Below, one piece after another: positions 28,723 through 38,615 of a stretch of DNA of 64,000 nucleotides (position 1 is the stretch's first letter; each line of letters opens with the position of its first letter). The stretch lies in assembly GCF_008642275.1 (NCBI RefSeq), contig NZ_CP029189.1, positions 2,588,001-2,652,000 on the forward strand, read 5' to 3'. Source of the DNA: Streptomyces venezuelae. Lineage in GTDB: Bacteria; Actinomycetota; Actinomycetes; Streptomycetales; Streptomycetaceae. Both the position numbers and the translations under genes were made by a program. The notes beneath the pieces were generated by a model that was not told the origin of the DNA, searched no databases, and saw only the letters and a list, made by a program, of their open reading frames with translations.

Positions 28723-28929
28723 ACCCGCCCCGGAAGTCCTCCGGTCTGGAACCGTGGCGGCCATACGGACGTATTGACGGTGAAGGGGCGACGAAGGGGG
28801 CCCCCAGGGACGGATCGCCCTGGATCCAGCACCGGGTGCTGTGGTCGACCGGCACTACGGCCATACTGCTGCGCAGGGGGTACCTCCCAGCGTCGGCTGG
28901 AGGACGACAGGACCGAGGGGGAGGTCACG

Positions 28930-30339
28930 GTGGCGATCACATCACGCGCGCCCGCGCCCGGGGGCGGTGGCTCCGTGCCGTCCGCCGGGCCGTCGGCGCC
29001 CACGCCCGGCGGGCCGCACCGGCGGGGCACCGCCTGGGCCGAGGGTGTGGAGCGGCTGCGTGAGGCGGCGACCACCGAACCGGGCCGGCTGCGGATCATC
29101 GGCGCGGTACTGGCCGCCCTGATCGTGCTGTTCGGCGCGGTGAGCGTCTGGGAGATCTCCGACCGGGCCGCGGCGGCCGACGACGTGGTGGGCCGCAGCC
29201 AGCCGCTGAGCGCGGACGCCGCGAGCATCTACCGCTCCCTGGCGGATGCCGACACGACCTCCTCCAGCGGGTTCCTCCTGGGGGCCCAGGAGCCGCGGGA
29301 GGTCCGCCAGCGGTACGAGAAGGACATCGCCAACGCCTCCAGGCTGCTGGTGAGCGCGGCCGCCAACACCGGCGGCAACGAGGACTCCCGCCGGCAGATC
29401 ACCGTGCTGAGCGAGCAGCTCCCGCGCTACACCGGCCTGATCGAGCAGGCCCGGGCCACCAACCGGCAGGGTCTGCCGCTGGGCGGCGCCTACCTCCGCT
29501 ACGCCAACGAGCAGATGACCACCCAGCTGCTGCCGGCCGCCCAGCGGCTGTACGAGTCGGAGACCAAGCGTCTCTACACGGACCACGACGACGCCCGGTC
29601 CTGGCCGCTGGCCTCGATCGCTCTGGGCCTGGTCGCGGTCGCCGCCCTGGTCTGGGCACAGCGGCGCAACTACCGTCACACGAACCGGGTCCTCAACCAC
29701 GGACTGGTGGCCGCGACGGCCGCGTCGGTGGTGGTCCTGCTGTGGCTGGCCGTCGGGCAGGCGGTGGCGCGGTCCTCGCTGAGCGAGGCCCGGGCGGACG
29801 GGCAGGAGTCGATGAAGGTCCTCAACGACGCGCGGATCGCCTCCCTGCAGGCGCGGGCCGGTGAGAACCTGACGCTGATCGCGCGGGGCGCCGTACTGGC
29901 CGAGGACAAGAAGTCCGACAAGTACGACGTGGACTTCACCACCAACATGAAGCAGCTGGACGCCGGACTGGCGACCGCGCTGCGGCTCGCCGACGACGCG
30001 GCCGGCCGGGACCCCGTCGGCCGGGCCGCGGACGGCGTGAAGCAGTGGAAGCAGCGGCACGCGGCGGCCCGGGAGGCGGACTTGAAGGGGGACTACGAGG
30101 CCGCGCTGCCCCAGGTCGTCGGCGACGAGAAGCACAAGGAGAGCAGCGGCGCCGCCTTCGACACGGTCGACGCCTCCCTGGAACAGGCCGTCGCCCACGA
30201 GCAGCGGGAGTTCACCCGGGCCGCCCAGGACGGTCTCGGCGCGCTGGGCGGTCTGGTGACGGGTGCCGCGGTCCTGGTGGTCATCGGTGCGGGAGCGGCC
30301 CTGCTCGGCATCGGCCGCCGGCTTTCGGAGTACAGGTGA
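28930..30339 (+). CDS. glnX: GlnX-like four-helix membrane sensor
   Basis: A 469-residue membrane protein with four transmembrane helices (about 55-75, 224-243, 258-279 and 440-462) bounding two periplasmic helical domains, like two four-helix-bundle chemoreceptor sensors in tandem. The first follows WEISDRAAAADDVVG; the second follows ARSSLSEARADGQES. No HAMP or kinase domain is present. This is the architecture of mycobacterial GlnX, which passes the GlnH signal across the membrane to PknG. GTG 28930 has GGGGGAGG just upstream. It overlaps the next gene by GTGA. Confidence rests on both architecture and gene order. Confidence 0.82.
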   Translation: MAITSRAPAPGGGGSVPSAGPSAPTPGGPHRRGTAWAEGVERLREAATTEPGRLRIIGAVLAALIVLFGAVSVWEISDRAAAADDVVGRSQPLSADAASIYRSLADADTTSSSGFLLGAQEPREVRQRYEKDIANASRLLVSAAANTGGNEDSRRQITVLSEQLPRYTGLIEQARATNRQGLPLGGAYLRYANEQMTTQLLPAAQRLYESETKRLYTDHDDARSWPLASIALGLVAVAALVWAQRRNYRHTNRVLNHGLVAATAASVVVLLWLAVGQAVARSSLSEARADGQESMKVLNDARIASLQARAGENLTLIARGAVLAEDKKSDKYDVDFTTNMKQLDAGLATALRLADDAAGRDPVGRAADGVKQWKQRHAAAREADLKGDYEAALPQVVGDEKHKESSGAAFDTVDASLEQAVAHEQREFTRAAQDGLGALGGLVTGAAVLVVIGAGAALLGIGRRLSEYR

Positions 30340-31469
30340 GCGCGATGCGGATACGGGCGAGGCGGGCCGCCGAAGGTCACGAGAACCACGAGAACCAGAG
30401 CCACGGGGGCCCTGAGGGCCGGACCGCCCGCCGGGCCCGGCGGGCGGCGGCCGCGGGCGCGGCCTCCGGCATCCGCCGCGCCGCGGGCCGGCTGCGCGGC
30501 TGGGGCGGGGTGAGCGCGATGGCACTCGCCTGCGCGACGACCGCCGCCGCCGTGCTGCTTCCGCTGGCCCACGCGACGCCCGACACGGGCCGGCCGGTGG
30601 TCCGCAGGCCCGCCTCGATGGCGGCGGCCCCGGCCACGCCGTGGACCCTCACCGACACCTGCCAGGACCCCGAGGCGAGCCTGCGCCCCTCCGACGTGGA
30701 CGGGGCGGCCATCGCGCGGATCAAGGCGGCCGGCAAGCTCGTCGCCGGCGTGGACCAGAACAGCTTCCGCTGGGGCTACCGCAACCAGACCGCCGACGGC
30801 AGCCGCCTCGACGGCTTCGACATCGACCTGGTCAAGGCCATCGCCAAGGACATCCTCGGCGACGAGAACGCGGTCATCTACCGGGCCATCCCGACCAGTC
30901 AGCGCATCCCCGCCCTCCAGGAGGGCCGCGTCGACATCGTCGTCCGGACCATGACCATCAACTGCAAGCGGCTGGAGGACGTCGCCTTCTCGACGGCCTA
31001 CTTCGAGGCCGGGCAGCAGGTGCTGGCGCCCAAGGGCTCGCCGATCACCGGGTACGACACCTCGCTGAAGGACCGGCGGATCTGCTTCGCGGCCGGTTCC
31101 ACCGCGGAGACGGCCCTGAAGGCCCAGTCGTACGGCTCGGTGCCGGTCACCGTCGCCAACCAGCTGGACTGCCTGGTCCGGCTGCAGCTGGGCGAGGTCG
31201 ACGGCATCATCACCGACAACGCCCTCGCGGCGGGCCAGGCCGCCCAGGACCCGTCGGTGCAGCTGGTGGGCTCGCCCTTCACCCGCGAGTTCTACGGGGT
31301 GGCGATGAACAAGGACGCGTCGGACCTGGTCCGCCGGGTCAACAAGGTGCTGGACAACTACCGTGCGGGTGGCGGTGACAGCCCCTGGATGAAGGCCTAC
31401 CTCAAGCACCTGCAGCCCGTGCTGCCCGGCGTGACGGCGCCTCCGGCACCCAAGTACCGGGACGGCTGA
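30336..31469 (+). CDS. glnH: GlnH-like amino-acid-binding protein
   Basis: A 377-residue family-3 solute-binding protein. A basic cytoplasmic tail of about 60 residues precedes one hydrophobic anchor (VSAMALACATTAAAVLLPLA). The binding fold opens with KLVAGVDQNSFRWGYRNQ, includes LDGFDIDLVKAIAKDILG and RVDIVVRTMTINCKRLEDV, where the Arg-Thr pair suits an amino-acid carboxylate, and ends with HLQPVLPGVTAPPAP. No permease or ATPase genes accompany it, so it acts as a sensor rather than an importer. GTG 30336 overlaps the glnX stop (GTGA); ATG 30345 is the alternative. A Cys in ALACA could be lipidated but the lipobox is poor. Confidence 0.85.
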   Translation: MSAMRIRARRAAEGHENHENQSHGGPEGRTARRARRAAAAGAASGIRRAAGRLRGWGGVSAMALACATTAAAVLLPLAHATPDTGRPVVRRPASMAAAPATPWTLTDTCQDPEASLRPSDVDGAAIARIKAAGKLVAGVDQNSFRWGYRNQTADGSRLDGFDIDLVKAIAKDILGDENAVIYRAIPTSQRIPALQEGRVDIVVRTMTINCKRLEDVAFSTAYFEAGQQVLAPKGSPITGYDTSLKDRRICFAAGSTAETALKAQSYGSVPVTVANQLDCLVRLQLGEVDGIITDNALAAGQAAQDPSVQLVGSPFTREFYGVAMNKDASDLVRRVNKVLDNYRAGGGDSPWMKAYLKHLQPVLPGVTAPPAPKYRDG

Positions 31470-31474
31470 GGCCC

Positions 31475-32863
31475 GTGACGGTTTCGGACACGGGACCGGG
31501 CGCGGGGCAGGATACGGGGACGGAGGCGGCGGCGGAAGCGGAGGCACAGTCGGTGGAGGCGGGGTCTGCAGTGATGGACCGGGACGGCGTCGACCGCGCC
31601 CTGGCCCGGCTGGGCGCTGAGCACGAGGCCGTCGAGACCTCGCTGCTCGCCCTCCAGGACCACGCGGGGCGCCGCCTGCTGGAGGGCGCCGCGCTCAGCG
31701 GGACCACCAAGGAGCGGTGGACGGCCGCCGACGCGGACATCACCCGGCTGTGGACGTACTTCGACGCCTACAGCGGGGCCCTGACCGCCGCCCGGGAGGT
31801 ACGGGACCGGCGCCGCTGGCCGAACCGCGAGGACCTGATCGAGCTGACCGAGCGGCTGCGCGGGCCCGGGGTGCTGATCGCCGGGGCCGCCACCGAAGGC
31901 GTCGCACTGGCGGAACGGATCTCGCTCGCCGAGCTGGTGGCCCGGATGAACGGCCTGTACGCACGCTCGCTCGACGTGGTGGTCGCCGCCGACGCCGTGT
32001 GGTCGGCGCTGCCCGCCCGGATCGACCTGCTCGCCGCCGAGCTGCACCGAACCCGCTCGCTGGCCCACTCGGTGGGCGTGCGGCCGGGCGAGCACCCCTC
32101 CGGGGACGACCTGGAGGACATCACCGCCGAGCTGGCGGAGCTGCGCACACAGGTGATCGCGGACCCGCTGGCCTTCTGGCTGCCGGCGACGGGCAGCTCG
32201 GCGCCCGGCGGCGGCCGTCCGGACACCGGGCGCTACGACCGGGCCGCGCTCGCGCTGGAGGACGTACGCCGGGAGATCGAGGCCGTGCTGGACGTACGGC
32301 AGGACGCGGAGCAGCGGCTGATCGCCCTGCGGGACGTGCTCTCGCGGGCCGACCGGACCCTGGCGGAGGCGCGGACCGCTCGCGGCGAGGTGCTGGCGAA
32401 GATCGCCGCGTCCGAGGTGCCCGCGGTCAGCGGCCCGCCCACGGTGCTCCAGGAGCAGCTCGCGGCGGCTGCCGAGCACCGGCGCCAGGCCCGCTGGCAC
32501 CGGCTCTCACCGCTGCTGGAATCGCTGGAGGAGCGCGCCGAGGAGGAACTGCGCAGGGCTCGTGAGTCGTTGACCGCCGTGACGGCGCCGCTGGCCGTCC
32601 GGGCCGAGCTGCGCGGGCGGCTCGACGCGTACAAGGCGAAGGTGGCGCGCCACGGAATGGCGGAGGACCCGCTGCTGATCGAGCGGTACGACACGGCCCG
32701 GCGGATGCTGTGGAGCGCGCCCTGCGACCTGCGGGCCGCCGAGCAGGCCGTCCTGCGCTACCAGCAGGCGACGGCGGAGTCGCTGAGGCCGCCCCAGGAC
32801 CGGCCCGACGCACCGCGGCACGAGGAACAGCGGCCCGACGGGCCCAGGGAGGAGGACGCATGA
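31475..32863 (+). CDS. Helical protein of the PknG locus
   Basis: A 462-residue soluble protein I do not recognise beyond its conserved position. It lacks a signal peptide or membrane helix. After an acidic, Glu/Ala-rich start, most of it is predicted alpha-helix with heptad-like Leu/Ala patterns and many Arg/Glu, for example LLESLEERAEEELRRARESL, so coiled-coil bundles are likely. The tail is Pro/Arg/Glu rich. GTG 31475 is five bases after glnH, and the stop overlaps the kinase start by ATGA, so it is made together with the kinase. A scaffold or adaptor between membrane sensor and kinase is my inference. Confidence 0.8.
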   Translation: MTVSDTGPGAGQDTGTEAAAEAEAQSVEAGSAVMDRDGVDRALARLGAEHEAVETSLLALQDHAGRRLLEGAALSGTTKERWTAADADITRLWTYFDAYSGALTAAREVRDRRRWPNREDLIELTERLRGPGVLIAGAATEGVALAERISLAELVARMNGLYARSLDVVVAADAVWSALPARIDLLAAELHRTRSLAHSVGVRPGEHPSGDDLEDITAELAELRTQVIADPLAFWLPATGSSAPGGGRPDTGRYDRAALALEDVRREIEAVLDVRQDAEQRLIALRDVLSRADRTLAEARTARGEVLAKIAASEVPAVSGPPTVLQEQLAAAAEHRRQARWHRLSPLLESLEERAEEELRRARESLTAVTAPLAVRAELRGRLDAYKAKVARHGMAEDPLLIERYDTARRMLWSAPCDLRAAEQAVLRYQQATAESLRPPQDRPDAPRHEEQRPDGPREEDA

Positions 32864-35658
32864 GCCTGATCGGAACCGCGTGCGTTCGCCCCGGCTGCCC
32901 GGGGGCGTACGAGGACATGGGCGGCGGCGAGCTCTACTGCGACACCTGCGGACTCGCGCCGATCGGCTCGGTCGCGGCGGGCGCGGACGAGCTGGTGTCG
33001 CCGCCGACGGGGATGACGAGCGCGGCCCGGGGCTCCCTGGGCTCCGGCGGCACCCGGGGCTCGATGGGCTCGCAGGGCTCCCACGGCTCGGCACGGTCCT
33101 CGGCCTCGGCCCGGTCCTCCCGGTCCTCCTCCTCCCGCCGCTCGGTGTCGGGTCGGCTGTCCCGCTCGGTGTCGGGGACGACGTCCGCGCGTTCGGTGTC
33201 GGTGCGCAGTTCGGGCTCGGCGGCCTCGGGCCGCAGCCGGCTGGGCGCCGGGCTGGTCAACGTGCCGGAGGTGCCGCGCCCGAATCCCTCGACCGCGGTC
33301 CTGGAGAACCCTGAGGTGCCGGAGCGCAAGCGGTTCTGCTCGCGCTCGGACTGCGGGGCGCCGGTGGGCCGCTCCCGGGGCGACCGGCCGGGCCGGACGG
33401 AAGGGTTCTGCACGAAGTGCGGGCACCCGTACTCGTTCGTGCCCAAGCTGCGCTCCGGTGACGTGGTGCGCGGCCAGTACGAGGTGGCGGGCTGCCTCGC
33501 GCACGGCGGCCTCGGCTGGGTGTACCTGGCGGTGGACCGGGCGGTCGCGGACCGGTGGGTGGTGCTCAAGGGCCTCCTCGACACCGGGGACCAGGACGCG
33601 ATGGAGGCCGCGATCTCGGAGCGGCGCTTCCTCGCGGAGATCGAGCACTCCAACATCGTGCGGATCTACAACTTCGTGGAGCACCTGGACCAGCGGACCG
33701 GTTCGCTGGACGGGTACATCGTCATGGAGTACGTCGGCGGCAAATCGCTGAAGGAGATCGCGAACGAGCGGCGACGGCCGGACGGGCGGCGCGACCCGCT
33801 GCCGGTGGAGCAGGCGTGCGCCTACGGCATCGAGGCGCTGGAGGCGCTCGGCCACCTGCACAGCAGGAACCTGCTGTACTGCGACTTCAAGGTCGACAAC
33901 GCGATCCAGCAGCAGGACCAGCTGAAGCTGATCGACATGGGCGCGGTCCGGCGGATGGACGACGCGGAGTCGGCCATCTACGGCACGGTGGGCTACCAGG
34001 CGCCCGAGGTCGCGGAGCTGGGCCCCTCGGTCGCCTCGGACCTCTACACGGTGGCGCGGACGCTGGCCGTGCTGACCTTCGACTTCCAGGGCTACACGAA
34101 CGTGTTCGTGGACTCGCTGCCGGACCCGGAGCACATCGAGGTGTTCCGGCGGTACGAGTCCTTCTACCGGCTGCTGGTCCGGGCCACCGACCCGGATCCG
34201 GGGCGCCGGTTCTCGTCCGCGCAGGAGATGGCGGACCAGCTGACGGGCGTGCTGCGGGAGGTGGTCGCCCTGCAGACGGGCCGGCCGCGGCCGCAGCTGT
34301 CGACCCTCTTCGGCCCGGAGTTGCGGGTTCCGGACACCCGGCTGTTCGCCGACGCGGCCGACCTGGTCGTCTCCCGGCTGGGCTGCCGGCCGATCGCCTC
34401 CCGGTGGAGCGGCGGACTGCTGGGGCTGACCGGCCGCCGCCGGGCCGAGGCCGGAGCGCACGCGCCCGGTGGCACCGCCCTGCCCCCGGTGCAGGGCGGT
34501 GCGGCCGCCGGTGGCACCCCGCCCGGTGGCACGCCCGTGCCCGGGGCGGCCGGCGGCGGCATGCCGGGTACGTGGGCCCCCGCGGCCGGCGGACCGGGGG
34601 CGGGGGCGGCCGGGATCGGGGCCACCGCCACTCGTGTGACGAGCGTGCCGGGGCCGCGGTCCGCTCCGCCCGCTCCGGTCCAGGGCGCGGGGACCGCACC
34701 CGTGTCCCTGTCCCCGGAGCCGTCCGCCGCGAGAGCGACGACCCTCGACGCACGCGACACCGCGCTGGCCCTGCCCGTACCGCTGGTGGACGCGGCGGAC
34801 CCGAACGCCGGGTTCCTGACGGGGCTGCTGGCCTCCGCGCCGAACGACCTGCTGAGCGCCCTGGGCGCGGCGCCGGCCGACTCGGCCGAACTGCGGCTGC
34901 GGGAGCTGCGGGCCCGTCTGGAGCTGGGCGAACTGTCCGGAGCCGGGCACACCCTGGCGGATCTGGAGGCCCGGCATCCGGACGACTGGCGGGTGGTGTG
35001 GGCCCGTGGCATCGCCTCGCTGGCCACGGGTGACGACGAGATAGCGGCGCTGTCCTTCGACGCGATCTACGACGCCTTCCCCGGCGAGCCCGCGCCGAAG
35101 CTGGCCCTCGGACTGTGCGCGGAGGTGCTGGGGCAGCTGGACAACGCCGCCGAGTACTACCGCCTGGTGTGGATCACCGATCCGGGCTTCGTGAGCGCGG
35201 CCTTCGGGCTGGCCCGCGTCCAGCTGGCCGCCGGGGACCGGGACGCGGCCGTGCGCACGCTGGAGTCCGTACCCGAGGCGTCGATCCACTACACCGCCGC
35301 GCGGGTGGCAGCCGTACGCGCACGTCTGCGCGACCGGTCCCCGCAGGAGCCGCTGCTGGCCGACCTGGCGGCCGCCGCGGACCAGGTGGAGGCCCTGCGG
35401 CGGTTCGGACTGGACCCGGAGCGGCAGGAGCGGCTCCGGGCGGAGGTTCTGGGCTCGGCCCTGGACTGGGTACTGTCGGGTAGCCGGGGTTCCGACCCCG
35501 GCCGGACCTCGCTGCTCGGCAGTCAACTGGACGAGCGGGGCCTGCGCTTCGGACTGGAGCGCTCGTACCGCGTCCTCGCACGGCTGGCGCGGCGTGGCGA
35601 GGAGAGGATCGAACTGGTGGAGCGGGCAAACCGTTTCCGTCCCCGGACGTGGGTGTGA
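32860..35658 (+). CDS. pknG: PknG-like serine/threonine kinase with zinc ribbons and TPR domain
   Basis: A 932-residue soluble kinase of the PknG type. Order: first Cys cluster CVRPGC...YCDTCG (about 6-28), a Ser/Arg-rich low-complexity stretch (about 50-125), a second Cys cluster (FCSRSDC...FCTKCG), the kinase domain with ATP lysine in WVVLKG (K237), catalytic Asp in YCDFKVDN (D342) and metal Asp in LIDMGAV (D359), then a Pro/Gly linker and C-terminal TPR repeats (about 655-900). YCDFK and DMG replace HRD and DFG as in PknG. In mycobacteria PknG acts downstream of GlnX/GlnH and phosphorylates GarA to adjust 2-oxoglutarate/glutamate metabolism. ATG 32860 follows GGGAGGAGG. Confidence 0.93.
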   Translation: MSLIGTACVRPGCPGAYEDMGGGELYCDTCGLAPIGSVAAGADELVSPPTGMTSAARGSLGSGGTRGSMGSQGSHGSARSSASARSSRSSSSRRSVSGRLSRSVSGTTSARSVSVRSSGSAASGRSRLGAGLVNVPEVPRPNPSTAVLENPEVPERKRFCSRSDCGAPVGRSRGDRPGRTEGFCTKCGHPYSFVPKLRSGDVVRGQYEVAGCLAHGGLGWVYLAVDRAVADRWVVLKGLLDTGDQDAMEAAISERRFLAEIEHSNIVRIYNFVEHLDQRTGSLDGYIVMEYVGGKSLKEIANERRRPDGRRDPLPVEQACAYGIEALEALGHLHSRNLLYCDFKVDNAIQQQDQLKLIDMGAVRRMDDAESAIYGTVGYQAPEVAELGPSVASDLYTVARTLAVLTFDFQGYTNVFVDSLPDPEHIEVFRRYESFYRLLVRATDPDPGRRFSSAQEMADQLTGVLREVVALQTGRPRPQLSTLFGPELRVPDTRLFADAADLVVSRLGCRPIASRWSGGLLGLTGRRRAEAGAHAPGGTALPPVQGGAAAGGTPPGGTPVPGAAGGGMPGTWAPAAGGPGAGAAGIGATATRVTSVPGPRSAPPAPVQGAGTAPVSLSPEPSAARATTLDARDTALALPVPLVDAADPNAGFLTGLLASAPNDLLSALGAAPADSAELRLRELRARLELGELSGAGHTLADLEARHPDDWRVVWARGIASLATGDDEIAALSFDAIYDAFPGEPAPKLALGLCAEVLGQLDNAAEYYRLVWITDPGFVSAAFGLARVQLAAGDRDAAVRTLESVPEASIHYTAARVAAVRARLRDRSPQEPLLADLAAAADQVEALRRFGLDPERQERLRAEVLGSALDWVLSGSRGSDPGRTSLLGSQLDERGLRFGLERSYRVLARLARRGEERIELVERANRFRPRTWV

Positions 35659-35661
35659 GTG

Positions 35662-37173
35662 ATGTCGATGCATCGGCTGTCGGGCTGCCCCAGCTGCGCG
35701 GAACCCCTGGAGGAGGGTGACCGTTTCTGCGGCGTGTGCGGCTACGCCGTGAGCGCTCCTCCCCCCACCGCCGTGGACCAACCGACCCTGCCCATCCCGC
35801 AGGCGCCACCGGTACCGCCGGCCCGGCCGGCCGCCGCGGGCGGCTACGGGAGCCCGGCCCCGGCCCCCGGCGTCCCGCACGCCGCCGCCGAGCCCGCCCC
35901 GGGCTGGGGCAGCGTGGCCGCGGCCGCACCGACGCTGGTCGGCGACCCGGCCGCCTGGGCCACGGCCCCGGCCGAACCGGAGCCGGAAGCGGAACCGGAG
36001 CCGCGGCAGGGCCCGGCCGGGGTCACCTACGCGGCCTCCGGCCACGGGAACCCGTACGGCACCGGCACCCCGCCGGAAGGCACCTCGTGGGGCGCGGCGG
36101 AGCACCCGTACGGCGCCGCGGACGGCCCCGAGACCCGCCACGACCGGCCCGGGGGCGACCCCGGCGCGCCGGGGGACGGGACGCCCTGGGGCGCGGGCGA
36201 GGCCCCGTACGAGAACGCGCCCCCGTCCGGCGGACCGGCCGGCGGGAAGACCTGTGTCGCCTGCCGTGCCGGGCACGTCGACACCGACGGGTACTGCGAG
36301 CACTGCGGGCACGCGCAGCCCCGCGAGCGCGACCACATCGAAGAGGAGCTCGGGAGCGTCGCCGCCGTCACCGACCGGGGACTGCGCCACCACCGCAACG
36401 AGGACTCGTTCGCCGTGGCGGCCACCGCCCTGCCCGACGGCTCCACCGCCACCGTGGCCGTCGTCTGCGACGGCGTCTCCTCCGCCAGCCGCCCCGACGA
36501 GGCCTCGGCCGCCGCCGCCACGGCCGCCAACGAGGCGCTGCTCGAAGCGCTCCCGCGCGGCGCGCATCCCCAGGAGGCCATGCACGAGGCGATCCTGGCC
36601 GCCGCCGAGGCGGTGAACGCCCTGGCCCCGGAGACCCCCGGCGCGCAGAACGCCCCCGCCTGCACCCTGGTCGGCGCCGTCGTCAGCGGCGGGCTGCTGA
36701 CCGTCGGGTGGGTGGGCGACAGCCGTGCCTACTGGGTCCCCGACGACCGTGCGGCGCTGCCCCGCCGTCTCACCGAGGACGACTCCTGGGCCGCCCAGAT
36801 GGTCGCCGCCGGCCTGATGGGCGAGGCCGAGGCCTACGCGGACGTCCGCGCGCACGCCATCACGGGCTGGCTGGGAGCCGACGCCTACGACCTCGACCCG
36901 CACACCGCGACCTTCAAGCCCGACCACCCCGGGGTGGTGGTGATCTGCACCGACGGGCTGTGGAACTACGCGGAATCCGCGCGGGAGATGGCCCAGGTGG
37001 TACCCGCCGACGCCGCGACCCGCCCGCTGCACAGCGCCCAGGTGCTGGTGGGGTACGCGCTCGACGGCGGCGGGCACGACAACGTCACCGTGGCGGTCGT
37101 GCCGTTCGCCACGCACCCCGAGCAGGAACCGGGACCGGATGCGGAGCCGGGCCCGGCGGCAGGACCGGAATAG
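35662..37173 (+). CDS. PP2C-family protein phosphatase with N-terminal zinc ribbons
   Basis: A 503-residue phosphatase. Two Cys clusters, CPSCAEPLEEGDRFCGVCG at the N-terminus and CVACRAGHVDTDGYCEHCG near 195-215, flank a long Pro/Ala/Gly linker. The PP2C domain follows with all metal-binding motifs: RNEDSF, VCDGVSS, WVGDSRAY, TDGLWNY and HDNVTV. It should reverse phosphorylation by the upstream PknG-like kinase. The start is uncertain within nine bases (GTG 35659, ATG 35662, ATG 35668); coupling to the kinase stop three bases upstream is likely. Confidence 0.93.
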   Translation: MSMHRLSGCPSCAEPLEEGDRFCGVCGYAVSAPPPTAVDQPTLPIPQAPPVPPARPAAAGGYGSPAPAPGVPHAAAEPAPGWGSVAAAAPTLVGDPAAWATAPAEPEPEAEPEPRQGPAGVTYAASGHGNPYGTGTPPEGTSWGAAEHPYGAADGPETRHDRPGGDPGAPGDGTPWGAGEAPYENAPPSGGPAGGKTCVACRAGHVDTDGYCEHCGHAQPRERDHIEEELGSVAAVTDRGLRHHRNEDSFAVAATALPDGSTATVAVVCDGVSSASRPDEASAAAATAANEALLEALPRGAHPQEAMHEAILAAAEAVNALAPETPGAQNAPACTLVGAVVSGGLLTVGWVGDSRAYWVPDDRAALPRRLTEDDSWAAQMVAAGLMGEAEAYADVRAHAITGWLGADAYDLDPHTATFKPDHPGVVVICTDGLWNYAESAREMAQVVPADAATRPLHSAQVLVGYALDGGGHDNVTVAVVPFATHPEQEPGPDAEPGPAAGPE

Positions 37174-37233
37174 GAAGTGGAAGCGCGCCCGCAGGTCTGA
37201 CCCGCCTGCCCGAGCCCCCTAGGAGTCCAACCG

Positions 37234-38568
37234 ATGGCGAATTTCGCCAAGCCGAGTGCCCCGCGGTTCAGCGTGGAGGTGTACCAGAACGAGTTTCTCC
37301 CCGAGGGCGGACGGGACGTCCACGCCATCGTCACGGTGACCGCCACCGGCGGTGCCGCCGCCACGCGTGCGCCGGTGGCCGACGGCACGGCGGCCGTGGT
37401 GCTCATGGTCGACTGCTCCGGGTCCATGGAGTACCCGCCGGAGAAGATGCGCGGCGCCCGTGAGGCCACGGCGGCGGCCATCGACACCCTGCGCGACGGC
37501 ACCGCCTTCGCCGTGATCGCCGGTACGCACGTGGCCAAGGAGGTCTACCCGGGCCAGGGCCGCCTGGCGCTCGCGGACGCGAGCACCCGTGCCCAGGCCA
37601 AGGAGGCCCTGCGCGGGCTGAGCTCCGGCGGCGGTACCGCGATCGGCACCTGGCTGCGTCTCGCCGACGGCCTGCTGCGCGGCTCCACCGCCGCCATACG
37701 GCACGGTGTCCTGCTCACCGACGGCCGCAACGAGCACGAGGAGCCGGCCGTGCTGCGCGCCACCCTCGACGCGTGCGCGGGCCGCTTCACCTGCGACGCC
37801 CGCGGGGTGGGCACCGACTGGGACGTCAAGGAGGTCACCGGGATCGCCCACGCGCTGCTCGGCACCGCCGACATCGTGGCCGACCCGGCCCATCTCGCCG
37901 AGGACTTCACGCGCATGATGGAGAACGTCATGGGCAAGGAGGTCGCGGACGTCGCGCTGCGCCTGTGGACCCCGGTCGGCGTGGAGATCCAGTACGTGAA
38001 GCAGGTGGCTCCGGTCCTCCAGGACCTGACCGGCCGCCGCACCGAGGCGGGCCCGCGCGCCGGTGACTATCCGACCGGGTCGTGGGGCGACGAGTCCCGC
38101 GAGTACCACGTGTGCGTCCGCGTCCCGACGGCCACCGTGGGCCAGGAGATGCTCGCCGCCCGCGCCACGCTGGTCCTGCCGGGAGCGGCGGGCGGGCCGG
38201 ACGGGAAACCGGCGGTGCTGGCCCAGGGCCTGGTCCGCGCGGTGTGGACGAACGATCTGGCGGCGTCCACCGCCATCAACGCGCAGGTCGCCCACTACAC
38301 CGGGCAGGCGGAGCTGGCCGAGGCTATCCAGCAGGGCCTGGAAGCCCGCAAAATGGGCGATGTCGGTGGTGCCACGGCCAAGCTGGGGCGTGCGGTACAA
38401 CTGGCGAGTTCCTCCGGAAACGCCGACACAGCACGACTCCTGGCGAAGGTGGTGGATGTGGTGGATGCGGTGGCGGGTACTGTGCGGCTGAAAGCGAAGG
38501 TCGCCGATGCCGACGAGATGACTCTCGACACGCGTTCGACGCAGACCGTCCGAGTGAAGAAGACCTGA
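37234..38568 (+). CDS. von Willebrand factor A domain protein
   Basis: A 444-residue soluble VWA protein. The MIDAS motif is MVDCSGSM, with the conserved Thr in GGGTAIGTW and the Asp in LLTDGRNEHE. The region after about 230 is a beta-rich domain and then a helical C-terminus. No signal peptide or membrane anchor is seen, so it acts in the cytoplasm like TerY or the VWA partners of phosphosignalling modules. AGGAG sits eight bases before ATG 37234. It probably assembles the kinase, phosphatase and FHA proteins; that is inference from gene order. Confidence 0.92.
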   Translation: MANFAKPSAPRFSVEVYQNEFLPEGGRDVHAIVTVTATGGAAATRAPVADGTAAVVLMVDCSGSMEYPPEKMRGAREATAAAIDTLRDGTAFAVIAGTHVAKEVYPGQGRLALADASTRAQAKEALRGLSSGGGTAIGTWLRLADGLLRGSTAAIRHGVLLTDGRNEHEEPAVLRATLDACAGRFTCDARGVGTDWDVKEVTGIAHALLGTADIVADPAHLAEDFTRMMENVMGKEVADVALRLWTPVGVEIQYVKQVAPVLQDLTGRRTEAGPRAGDYPTGSWGDESREYHVCVRVPTATVGQEMLAARATLVLPGAAGGPDGKPAVLAQGLVRAVWTNDLAASTAINAQVAHYTGQAELAEAIQQGLEARKMGDVGGATAKLGRAVQLASSSGNADTARLLAKVVDVVDAVAGTVRLKAKVADADEMTLDTRSTQTVRVKKT

Positions 38569-38615
38569 GAAGACCTGACGTGATGACGCAGGGAGAAGAA
38601 GGGGGAAGCGCCGCC

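Noticed and set aside
30336..31469. Component of an amino-acid ABC importer
   Set aside because: No permease or ATPase gene is nearby and the order with GlnX and PknG points to sensing.
32758..37116. 1452-residue minus-strand open frame across the kinase and phosphatase genes
   Set aside because: Antisense to two well-supported genes; the composition is Arg/Gly/Val-rich with no domain.
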